Origin: Acholeplasmataceae bacterium UBA2284
Lineage (GTDB): Bacteria; Bacillota_I; Bacilli_A; Acholeplasmatales; Acholeplasmataceae
NCBI GenBank assembly: GCA_002345705.1
Contig: DDWO01000022.1
Span: 9,978 to 54,061 of the forward strand
Length of the DNA: 44,084 nt
Reading direction: 5' to 3'
Both the position numbers and the translations under genes were made by a program. The stretch's first letter is position 1. Every line of letters starts with the position of its first letter. Positions 15,423-22,145 of this stretch are shown piece after piece. The notes below the pieces were generated by a model. It saw nothing but the letters and a program-made list of their open reading frames with translations, made no database searches and was not told the origin of the DNA.

Positions 15423-15947
15423 ATGAACAAAAGAGGTTTAGTAATCGGATTATTAGTTATGTTAGCGGTGATCACATCGGGGTTCACATATGCGTTTTGG
15501 GCAAGTTCAGTAGCAGATGCTGATCAAAGTGTACCTGGTACAGTAACAATTGGTGAAGGTGGAGCTACCACTGTTGTGGTTGCATTTGGTAGTGTTGATG
15601 CTGTAGACTTAGTACCAGCAACTGTTGGAGCAAATAACACTGCTGTCTTAACATTTAATGTTAACTGGAATGAAGATCTACCTGATACAGCTAGTGCTAG
15701 TGGTACTTTAGCAGTATCTATTGAATCATTCACTTTAGGAACACTTTCTGAAACAGATATAGAAACAATGTTTAGTATTGAAGTGTCAACAGGTAATGGT
15801 GCTGCAATTTCAGTTGAAGGCGGTCAAGTAGTAGTTACTATTACAGTAATATTTGAAAACGAACCAGCTACTCAGCTTATGTATGCTCAAGTTGCAAACG
15901 GAGAATTAGAAATCACAGTTAATTTTGTAGTTACACCAAACGCATAA
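15423..15947 (+). CDS. TasA/camelysin-like fibre protein
   Basis: The 174-residue product starts MNKRGLVIGLLVMLAVITSGFTYAFWASS, written here as a basic start, a hydrophobic core and the YAFWAS cleavage-region motif (about 23-28). The mature part is acidic, low in Lys, and made of Val/Thr-rich beta segments. It is typical of the TasA superfamily, whose Bacillus member forms the protein fibres of the biofilm matrix after SipW processing. RBS AAGGGAG is strong. It follows the first SipW substrate by 41 bases, and a hairpin separates it from the next gene. Confidence 0.78.
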   Translation: MNKRGLVIGLLVMLAVITSGFTYAFWASSVADADQSVPGTVTIGEGGATTVVVAFGSVDAVDLVPATVGANNTAVLTFNVNWNEDLPDTASASGTLAVSIESFTLGTLSETDIETMFSIEVSTGNGAAISVEGGQVVVTITVIFENEPATQLMYAQVANGELEITVNFVVTPNA

Positions 15948-15973
15948 CGGTTTTTATTGCAAACTTTATAAAG

Positions 15974-15997
15974 AGGGGCAGCGGACACGCTGCCTTT
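15974..15997 (+). terminator. Intercistronic hairpin (attenuator or stabiliser)
   Basis: GGCAGCG (15977-15983), loop GACA, CGCTGCC (15988-15994), extended by wobble pairs, is followed only by TTTAGTG. It may cause partial termination or protect the upstream mRNA, setting the ratio of fibre protein to the large repeat protein. Confidence 0.55.
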
Positions 15998-16022
15998 AGT
16001 GAATTAAAAAGGAGGAAATGCT

Positions 16023-17594
16023 ATGTTTAAGAAAAAATTACTAACTATATATATCTTCGTTATTCTTTTATCATATTCTATTTCCTCAACTTATGCTTAT
16101 TGGACTGACAGTATAGCGAATTCGAATTCAAATTCCTCAGCTTTTTTATCTATTGGTGAATGGGGAATTGCTGTCGGTGGTATCGAAGGTATCCCTGAAT
16201 ACGTACTTGGCGAAACCTATTCAATAGGAAGCTATGTATGGTGGGAAGGTAAAATTTACCAAATCATCGGTGGAGGATACGCATCCGCACCACCACCATC
16301 AACCGCTCCATACGGTCCTTTTAATGAAGTTTATCACGAATATGTACCTACAAATACATATTACGCAAACGATGTTGTACTTCATGAAGGAATGTTTTAC
16401 CGTGTATTAAATGCCGGTGTAGCAAACTCAAGTGTTCCAGGAACTAATGGCGCAGGTTGGCTAAACATGTATTCTATTGCATGGTCAACTGGGCAAACCT
16501 ATGTCCAAGGCTCTTATGTCATTCATAACAACAAAATCTATCAAGCAGTCGTTGGGTATAACTTAAACACCAACGAACCTGGTACATCACTTCATTGGAA
16601 ACAAATTGGTTCCATGGAATGGAATCCATACTTAACCTATGCACAAAATGATCATGTAACATACAATGGTACATTATATTATGCTGCATTAGGATATGAT
16701 TTAAATGTCACACCAGGAACCAACGCTTCATGGAGAGTCAAGGGATCTATTGAATGGAGTATTTACGGTATTTATGTTAAAGATGATATTGTCAGATACA
16801 ATGGAGTTTTCTATAAAGCTAAGTTTTATACAACAGGAAATATCCCATCATCTCACAACTCATGGGCAGTATATAATATGCCTACATATTCCTACAATAC
16901 AAACTATAAAGTAGGCGACACTGTACAATATAATGGTGGAATCTATAAAGCAATCAATGCAGCAAATGCGAAGGTAAACTTCCCAGGAACTTCATACAAT
17001 GCTTGGAATAGAATTGATACACCAAACTATCAAACATATAACACATATGTAGCTACAGATCATGTAATTCATAATGGTGGAATCTATAAACCATACAATT
17101 TAACCAATGCAAATGCAAACACACCAGGAACAACCTACAACGCATGGAATCGCATGGACATTGATATATATCAACCATATAACACATACGAAACAGGCAA
17201 TCATATCTTCCATAATGGTTTACTTTACAAAGTAACCAACCTGACAAATGCGAATGCAAATGAACCAGGTACATCATATAATGCATGGAATGTAGTCAAC
17301 ACATCAGAATGGCAACCATATAACGTTTATGCACTTGATGATTATGCATTCTACGGTAATTATGCTTATAAAGTAGTAAATGCGAATAACGCGAATAATA
17401 ACGTTATACCAGGTACTGCAAATAATGCTTGGAATCGAATTGGAACACTATATTATCAAAGTTACAACACATATTTACAAAATAATATCGCGATTTACGA
17501 AAATGTTGCTTACATAGCACTTCAAACTTCAACCAATATCACCCCTGGTGAAACGGGTTCTGAATCCTATTGGGCACCATATTCTAACAATTAA
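16023..17594 (+). CDS. Secreted repeat protein with about ten CBM5/12-like modules
   Basis: The 523-residue product starts with a SipW-type signal peptide (TYAYWTDS near 23-30). It then carries about ten repeats of 45-48 residues from about residue 57 to the end. The repeat pattern is Tyr-x-x-(Gly/Asn)-(Asp/His)-x-Val-x-(Tyr/His)-Asn-Gly-x-x-Tyr-Lys, then Pro-Gly-Thr and a Trp, as in chitin-binding CBM5/12 (ChtBD3) modules. Repeats 6-9 share a PGTSYNAWN-type core; the first and last copies are the most divergent. No catalytic domain is visible, so it is probably a carbohydrate-binding adhesin rather than an enzyme. RBS AAGGAGG. It is followed by a terminator. Confidence 0.82.
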   Translation: MFKKKLLTIYIFVILLSYSISSTYAYWTDSIANSNSNSSAFLSIGEWGIAVGGIEGIPEYVLGETYSIGSYVWWEGKIYQIIGGGYASAPPPSTAPYGPFNEVYHEYVPTNTYYANDVVLHEGMFYRVLNAGVANSSVPGTNGAGWLNMYSIAWSTGQTYVQGSYVIHNNKIYQAVVGYNLNTNEPGTSLHWKQIGSMEWNPYLTYAQNDHVTYNGTLYYAALGYDLNVTPGTNASWRVKGSIEWSIYGIYVKDDIVRYNGVFYKAKFYTTGNIPSSHNSWAVYNMPTYSYNTNYKVGDTVQYNGGIYKAINAANAKVNFPGTSYNAWNRIDTPNYQTYNTYVATDHVIHNGGIYKPYNLTNANANTPGTTYNAWNRMDIDIYQPYNTYETGNHIFHNGLLYKVTNLTNANANEPGTSYNAWNVVNTSEWQPYNVYALDDYAFYGNYAYKVVNANNANNNVIPGTANNAWNRIGTLYYQSYNTYLQNNIAIYENVAYIALQTSTNITPGETGSESYWAPYSNN

Positions 17595-17636
17595 AGTTAA
17601 TAGCCTTAATTATTCAGGATTTTATTAACTTTTTTT
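17593..17636 (+). terminator. Terminator after the repeat protein
   Basis: AAAGTTAATA (17593-17602) pairs with TATTAACTTT (17623-17632), followed by more Ts. The 3' arm overlaps the -35 of the next promoter. Confidence 0.75.
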
Positions 17637-17653
17637 GTTTTTTATGATATAAT
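17625..17653 (+). promoter_or_regulatory. Promoter for the signal-peptidase genes
   Basis: TTAACT (17625-17630) and TATAAT (17648-17653) with a 17-bp spacer. This gives the peptidase genes basal transcription independent of the riboswitch. Confidence 0.65.
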
Positions 17654-17694
17654 TTCTTCGATATTCAAAAACTTATCTCGAGGGGATTGGTATA

Positions 17695-18264
17695 GTGAAA
17701 ACAGAAACGAAGAAAACACTTAAAACAGTAGGAACTATCGCATTTTTTATATTTTCCGGTTTGTTAGTTCTCTATATATTACTGGAATTATTTATTCCTG
17801 ATATGACAATTAAGGTTTTTCAATTTAAACCATATGTTGTCCTAACAGAAAGTATGGAACCAGTCATTGATGTTGATGATATGGTGATTGTTTTGAATCC
17901 TAACCCAGATAAATTAAAGGTTGGAGATATTATTACCTTTAAGGCTGATATTGACTATAACGGAACAAAAGAAACTGTTACACATTACATACACACAATT
18001 ACTGAAAATAACGATGGAGATCGCATATTTAGAACCAACCGTTATGGGAGTACAACACCAGATACATGGATCCTAAGAGATTCAGATATTATTGGGGTTT
18101 ATGGATTTAGAATTCGTCAACTTGGCGTAGTGGTTAACTTCATTAAGAGTCCTTTTGGAATTGCTGCTGTTTCTGTAAATTTAATTGTAATTGGTGCAAT
18201 CGTTTATTTAGTGAAATCAGGCAAGAAAGAAAAAATTGAAAAGGTAGAAACGACAGAAATATAG
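17695..18264 (+). CDS. sipW: SipW-type signal peptidase I (S26B family), copy 1
   Basis: A 189-residue membrane peptidase of the ER/archaeal type, with helices near 11-34 and 157-178. The catalytic Ser53 is in TESMEP, His97 in VTHYIH and an acidic residue in LRDSDIIG (Asp129 or Asp131). This Ser-His-Asp arrangement, rather than the Ser-Lys of ordinary SPase I, is what distinguishes SipW. In Bacillus SipW processes TasA. Here three potential substrates lie directly upstream. GTG start with GAGGGGATT as RBS. Confidence 0.9.
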   Translation: MKTETKKTLKTVGTIAFFIFSGLLVLYILLELFIPDMTIKVFQFKPYVVLTESMEPVIDVDDMVIVLNPNPDKLKVGDIITFKADIDYNGTKETVTHYIHTITENNDGDRIFRTNRYGSTTPDTWILRDSDIIGVYGFRIRQLGVVVNFIKSPFGIAAVSVNLIVIGAIVYLVKSGKKEKIEKVETTEI

Positions 18265-18275
18265 GATGTGATAAC

Positions 18276-18911
18276 TTGACTGATTTTATGACAACTGATG
18301 AGCTTGTTCTATTGCTGAAACAGCAAAAAATGAGCGAAATTGGTGAGAAAAGGCAACTAGAGACTGCAGGAAAAACTAAAAAAAAGAAATTTAAATTTAA
18401 CAAAAAAACAATCTTTTGGATTATTACTGGTTTAGCATCTCTACACATTCTATTTATTACAATTCCTTTGGTTCTACCGAATCGTGGAATCAATCTATTA
18501 GGATATGCAAATATAATAGCTATTCCTAATACTCAAGAACTTGATGAAGAACTATATCAAAGAGTAATTACAGTACATCCATTCGATATCAATGATATTG
18601 AAGTTGGTGATAAAGTTATTGTTTACGGAAGATTTTCAACAGAAGTATATTGGGTTGAGACCATTATTGAGATTAGAGAAAACTTAGGCGAAATTGATAC
18701 ATCATTTGATGGTTTCATAAGAAATACAAATCAAATAGAAAATATCGATTATAAATTTGTTAGAGAATCATCATTTATTGGTGTAATTTACTTCACATCA
18801 TCCAATTTAAGAGGTTACTTGGTTATGTTGAGTACGCATGTATTGATACTTGGCCTTGTGCATTATTTCTTTATTAACGAAAAAGACAAAAAAAGTAAAC
18901 CTTCTAGATAG
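18276..18911 (+). CDS. Signal-peptidase-like membrane protein lacking catalytic residues
   Basis: A 211-residue protein with two membrane helices (about 46-66 and 181-199) around an extracytoplasmic domain. It has the same overall layout and several matching landmarks as the flanking peptidases, for example DIEVGDKVIVYGRF against KLKVGDIITF, and RESSFIGVIYF against RDSDIIGVYGF. At the positions of SMEP and THY it has PNTQE and YWVE, so Ser and His are missing. A cytoplasmic tail rich in Lys and Glu precedes the first helix. Likely an inactive paralogue acting as subunit, chaperone or regulator. TTG start chosen for its RBS (AGGATGTGA). Confidence 0.7.
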   Translation: MTDFMTTDELVLLLKQQKMSEIGEKRQLETAGKTKKKKFKFNKKTIFWIITGLASLHILFITIPLVLPNRGINLLGYANIIAIPNTQELDEELYQRVITVHPFDINDIEVGDKVIVYGRFSTEVYWVETIIEIRENLGEIDTSFDGFIRNTNQIENIDYKFVRESSFIGVIYFTSSNLRGYLVMLSTHVLILGLVHYFFINEKDKKSKPSR

Positions 18912-18935
18912 TAGGTTTCTTTTATTAAGGTGACT

Positions 18936-19496
18936 ATGGAAAATCAAAGTTTAAAGAAAAAAATATTGAATATCATCTTTTATACGATCACTTCGATCCT
19001 TTTTATCTTTATCGCACTTGAGGTGATTGCTCCAAATAAAACCATGGATATCATTGGTTTTAAGGGATTTGCAGTCCTTACTCCATCGATGGAACCTGTT
19101 TATAATGTTGGTGATATTGTGATTTCAACAAAGGCCAATTTAGATGAATTAGAAATTGGAGACCCAATTACCTTTAGAATCGATTTAAATAATGATGGAA
19201 AAAAAGAGCTAGTTACCCACTATATTTTTTCAATTGAAACAATTGATGGTGTGCGTGCGTATGAAACTGTTCCTGAGGGAAGAGATTACGCAGATCCTTG
19301 GACCATTTATGATGACGATATTGTAGGAGTTGTAGCGTTTAAGATTCCTTGGGTGGGCTATGTTATTATTTTCGCTTTAATCTTAATTGAAAATCCAATA
19401 TTCTTAGGCTTAGTCGTATTGAATGTTGTCATTATTGTCGTTATTATTAAATTAATCAAGAAAAAACCAGGGGAAGATCAAGATGCTGTGGAATGA
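18936..19496 (+). CDS. SipW-type signal peptidase I (S26B family), copy 2
   Basis: A 186-residue peptidase with N- and C-terminal helices. Ser51 lies in TPSMEP, His95 in VTHYIF and the acidic cluster YDDDIVG at 126-132, so the Ser-His-Asp set looks intact. It is clearly a paralogue of the first copy (VLTxSMEPV and ITFxxDxxxDG are shared). Two active copies may have different substrates among the three SipW-type precursors. ATG 18936 is preferred because AAGGTG is correctly spaced; a GTG two codons upstream is possible. The end overlaps ung by 14 bases. Confidence 0.9.
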   Translation: MENQSLKKKILNIIFYTITSILFIFIALEVIAPNKTMDIIGFKGFAVLTPSMEPVYNVGDIVISTKANLDELEIGDPITFRIDLNNDGKKELVTHYIFSIETIDGVRAYETVPEGRDYADPWTIYDDDIVGVVAFKIPWVGYVIIFALILIENPIFLGLVVLNVVIIVVIIKLIKKKPGEDQDAVE

Positions 19497-20130
19497 TTTG
19501 ATTCAAGAAGAATTAAATAAACCATACTTCAAAGAATTAGTTCATTTTCTTAAGGAAGAGGACAAACATAAAACAATCCTACCTCCAAAAGATGATCGAC
19601 TTTCTTGCTTTAAGCTAACACCCTATGATGAAGTAAAGGTTGTTATTATTGGACAAGATCCCTATCATAATATAGGTCAAGCACATGGACTCGCTTTTTC
19701 AGTTGAAAAAGGAGCCTATCCACCAAGCTTAAAAAACATCTACAAAGAACTTGTTGACGATCTATCTATCAACTACCCAACCACAGGTAATCTTACCTCC
19801 TGGGCGAAACAAGGTGTGTTATTACTCAATACTGTACTTACAGTTGTTTTACATGAACCTATGAGCCATCAAAAAAAAGGATGGGAAGAGTTTACGCTAG
19901 AAGTGGTAAAAAGAATTAATTTGAAAAATTCTCCAGTCGTATTTATTCTCTGGGGATCACAAGCCATTAAATTTAAGGCTTATTTAAATAATCCAAATCA
20001 TTTAATCCTTACATCAGTTCATCCATCTCCACTATCTGCTCATCGAGGATTTTTTGGATCCAAACCCTTTTCTAAAACAAATCAATTCTTAATCAAGCAT
20101 CAACAAAATCCAATTAATTGGGAACTATAA
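19483..20130 (+). CDS. ung: Uracil-DNA glycosylase
   Basis: Family 1 UDG removes uracil from DNA in base excision repair. The water-activating loop GQDPYH (58-63, Asp59) and the Leu-intercalation loop HPSPLSAHRG near residue 183 are both present. 215 residues, slightly short of typical but complete. The start overlaps the preceding signal-peptidase gene by 14 bases, so it is in the same transcript although its function is unrelated. A strong terminator follows. Confidence 0.97.
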   Translation: MLWNDLIQEELNKPYFKELVHFLKEEDKHKTILPPKDDRLSCFKLTPYDEVKVVIIGQDPYHNIGQAHGLAFSVEKGAYPPSLKNIYKELVDDLSINYPTTGNLTSWAKQGVLLLNTVLTVVLHEPMSHQKKGWEEFTLEVVKRINLKNSPVVFILWGSQAIKFKAYLNNPNHLILTSVHPSPLSAHRGFFGSKPFSKTNQFLIKHQQNPINWEL

Positions 20131-20154
20131 ATGACAGCGACTGTCATTTTTTTT
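20129..20154 (+). terminator. Intrinsic terminator after ung
   Basis: AAATGACAG (20129-20137), loop CGA, CTGTCATTT (20141-20149), then more Ts. The stop codon is part of the hairpin. Confidence 0.93.
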
Positions 20155-20185
20155 CGTTTTAGATGTGAAATAATAATAAATCTTG

Positions 20186-20191
20186 TATAAT
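20186..20191 (+). promoter_or_regulatory. -10 box of the folT transcript
   Basis: TATAAT directly before the THF riboswitch. No good -35 is visible at 16-18 bp. Confidence 0.5.
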
Positions 20192-20196
20192 AAACA

Positions 20197-20288
20197 TGCA
20201 GAGTAATTAGAAAGCGTTAAGTGTCTAATCATGGGATGTCGGATTAGAACGAACACGAAAGTGGCGGTTTTCTAATGCGTCCGCTGTA
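20197..20288 (+). ncRNA. Tetrahydrofolate (THF) riboswitch
   Basis: The leader matches the THF aptamer: GCGTTAAGTG (20214-20223), GGGATGTC (20233-20240), GAACACGAAAGTGGCGG (internal hairpin, 20251-20267) and the 3' block TAATGCGTCCGCTG (20273-20286). The class binds reduced folates and usually controls folate transport or synthesis. The downstream gene is a FolT-type transporter, which agrees. Confidence 0.94.
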
Positions 20289-20301
20289 AGCAATTATGGT
20301 G

Positions 20302-20327
20302 GACCTCAAAAATAGGAGGTCTTTTTT
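20302..20327 (+). terminator. Terminator that also contains the folT Shine-Dalgarno
   Basis: GACCTC (20302-20307) pairs with GAGGTC (20316-20321), followed by six Ts. The 3' arm includes the GGAGG used as RBS, so one hairpin can both stop transcription and hide the RBS. Confidence 0.85.
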
Positions 20328-20328
20328 C

Positions 20329-20862
20329 ATGAAAGGGAATTTACAGATTCAAAAGCTTGTTTTGGCAGCTTCACTTGCTGCAGTTAGTATTGTAATCGAC
20401 GTATTCTTTAAATACGCAATAGGAATTCCTAACTTTGGATTACCATTTTATGCAATACCTATTGTATTAGGCAGCATTATCCTAGGTCCAGTATATGGAG
20501 CAATCATGGGTTTTGTTGGTGATGGAATTGGTGTAATGATTGCAGGTCAAGGATATCTACCCTTCTTTGTAATCGGACCAATGATTTGGGGAATTGTACC
20601 AGGTTTATTTCTACATAAGAGATATCAACCCTATAAGCTAGCATATGTTGTTCCACTAACTTATCTCTTGGTTTCACTATCCAACACATTTGCATTATTT
20701 ATGCATTTTGGGATAGAGACTACACTTGCTTTATTAGTACTTAGAATGGCATTAATTCCATTCAACTCAATTATTATCTTTGTTCTGGTTAAGGATCTTT
20801 ATCGAAAGCTTATCCCATTCCACGAACAATACAGTTTACAGCCTGAAAAACTAAAGACGTAA
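20329..20862 (+). CDS. folT: Folate ECF transporter S component FolT
   Basis: A 177-residue membrane protein with about six helices, the size and layout of ECF substrate-binding (S) components. It would work with the shared EcfA/EcfA'/EcfT module, not seen in this window. The segment GPVYGAIMGFVGDGIGVMI resembles FolT. Folate as substrate is inferred mainly from the THF riboswitch in front. The true start is ATG 20329, eight bases after GGAGG. The in-frame ATG at 20296 lies before the regulatory hairpin and has no RBS. The stop overlaps its terminator. Confidence 0.88.
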   Translation: MKGNLQIQKLVLAASLAAVSIVIDVFFKYAIGIPNFGLPFYAIPIVLGSIILGPVYGAIMGFVGDGIGVMIAGQGYLPFFVIGPMIWGIVPGLFLHKRYQPYKLAYVVPLTYLLVSLSNTFALFMHFGIETTLALLVLRMALIPFNSIIIFVLVKDLYRKLIPFHEQYSLQPEKLKT

Positions 20863-20878
20863 TTTTACGTCTTTTTTT
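20853..20878 (+). terminator. Intrinsic terminator after folT
   Basis: AAAGACGTAA (20853-20862), loop TT, TTACGTCTTT (20865-20874), then four more Ts. The stop codon is inside the left arm. Confidence 0.93.
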
Positions 20879-20948
20879 ATTAAATTTATAATGAAAAGCA
20901 CATAAATTATAATGATTCCTAACAAGTTCAATTTCATTATGATATCAT

Positions 20949-20977
20949 TTGATATGTTTAACTTTTTCTTATATAAT
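20949..20977 (+). promoter_or_regulatory. Promoter for the lipoprotein gene
   Basis: TTGATA (20949-20954) and TATAAT (20972-20977) with a 17-bp spacer. Confidence 0.85.
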
Positions 20978-21013
20978 CACCCATGTCATATAACGAAAAA
21001 GGAGAAATAAAAA

Positions 21014-22054
21014 ATGAGAAAAATATTGACATTAGTTATAACATTAACAGCCGTCCTCTTCTTAGCTTCCTGTGCTAAAGAAGAAGTCGTTGACTATAGT
21101 GGTGTCTATGAAGGGTATTCATGGAATGGAGAAGCGTCAGGTGTTTTATTTGAAGAGGCTACTCAATACATTAAGACAACATTATACATCGCTAAAGATG
21201 GTACCATCGTTGACGCAGCTATGGATTTTCAAATATTAAGCAATGGTGTTTGGAAGAGTCGTTTAGTTACTGAAGCGACTGCAGAAATCAATTATGCAGT
21301 TGATCCAGTTGCAGCTACACCAGGTGCTAATTATCAAGCAGGAACTTCAATGTTTACAGTGACTACAGGAGACTGGATGAGCTTTTACGCAATCGGTGTA
21401 AGTGCTGAAGGAACTGTTGCTTTATTAATGGTAGATCCAATTACTAGATACCAATATGAAATTAAACTACCTTCTACATTTGATTTCAGCCAAAATGTAT
21501 CTGTATTAACCATTGGTAGTGGTCTATTGGTGCCTACTAGAAGAACTGCAGGCGGTGCTTTGATCAATCCTACAGATTGGGCTACACTTGCTGAAAAGCA
21601 TTTCTTCAATATGAGCTATTGGTCACATGTCGTTACGGATACAGGTATTTTAGAAGGGATTTCATCCTCATCATCTGTACAGTTAATGCTTGAGAAGTTT
21701 GGTGTAACATTCACCTCAGGTGTTCCACAAGAAATGACTGCTAAAACTGGATTTACAGGTCTTGGTGGTTGGGCAGGTAACTATGGAGCTATAAGAAGCT
21801 ATCTAGTGGGTAAGAATGCACTAGAGGTTTTATCACTTGTCGATTGGTCAGATGAAAAATATGAAGGTTCAATTAATGATAAGAATCAATTTGGTGTCGA
21901 TGTAGCTGCAGGTGCTACACGCACAGCACAAAATTCTATTGATACATATGCAGGAGCTACTGTAAGATTATCAAGAGAATCTGAGTCCTACCAAAAGGCC
22001 TTAGTAGCTGCTGGAATACTTAAGATTGAAGATGTTATTATTGGTCGTTTCTAA
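21014..22054 (+). CDS. Lipoprotein with two FMN-attachment-like motifs
   Basis: A 346-residue exported protein with a lipoprotein signal peptide and lipobox LASC (Cys20). Near the C-terminus are two copies of Asp-x-x-Ala-Gly-Ala-Thr: DVAAGAT (296-302) and DTYAGAT (310-316). This resembles the FMN-binding-domain motif Asp-x-x-Ser/Thr-Gly-Ala-Thr, whose Thr is flavinylated by ApbE. In both copies the first Ser/Thr is Ala, so covalent flavin is uncertain. Flavinylated lipoproteins take part in extracellular electron transfer. The middle region is otherwise unrecognised. Monocistronic, with consensus promoter and terminator. Confidence 0.7.
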   Translation: MRKILTLVITLTAVLFLASCAKEEVVDYSGVYEGYSWNGEASGVLFEEATQYIKTTLYIAKDGTIVDAAMDFQILSNGVWKSRLVTEATAEINYAVDPVAATPGANYQAGTSMFTVTTGDWMSFYAIGVSAEGTVALLMVDPITRYQYEIKLPSTFDFSQNVSVLTIGSGLLVPTRRTAGGALINPTDWATLAEKHFFNMSYWSHVVTDTGILEGISSSSSVQLMLEKFGVTFTSGVPQEMTAKTGFTGLGGWAGNYGAIRSYLVGKNALEVLSLVDWSDEKYEGSINDKNQFGVDVAAGATRTAQNSIDTYAGATVRLSRESESYQKALVAAGILKIEDVIIGRF

Positions 22055-22071
22055 TTAGAAAAAAGGATATT

Positions 22072-22103
22072 GCTGCAAGTCGAAAAGGCTTGCAGTTTTT
22101 TTT
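22072..22103 (+). terminator. Intrinsic terminator after the lipoprotein gene
   Basis: CTGCAAG (22073-22079) pairs with CTTGCAG (22089-22095), followed by eight Ts. Confidence 0.93.
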
Positions 22104-22124
22104 ATTTCGAAGTGCTTTTTCATG

Positions 22125-22130
22125 TATAAT
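22125..22130 (+). promoter_or_regulatory. -10 box for the trmFO-xerC-dut operon
   Basis: TATAAT only 16 bases before the chosen trmFO start, giving a very short leader. The -35 (TTATTT, 22102-22107) is weak. Confidence 0.5.
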
Positions 22131-22145
22131 AGAAGTGGTGATAAA

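Noticed and set aside
16200..17590. CRISPR-like or satellite repeat array
   Set aside because: The periodicity of about 140 bases is due to protein repeats in one long reading frame; DNA copies are diverged and have no constant repeat-spacer structure.
20296..20328. Upstream ATG for folT
   Set aside because: It lies before the regulatory hairpin without RBS; ATG 20329 follows GGAGG at the right distance.
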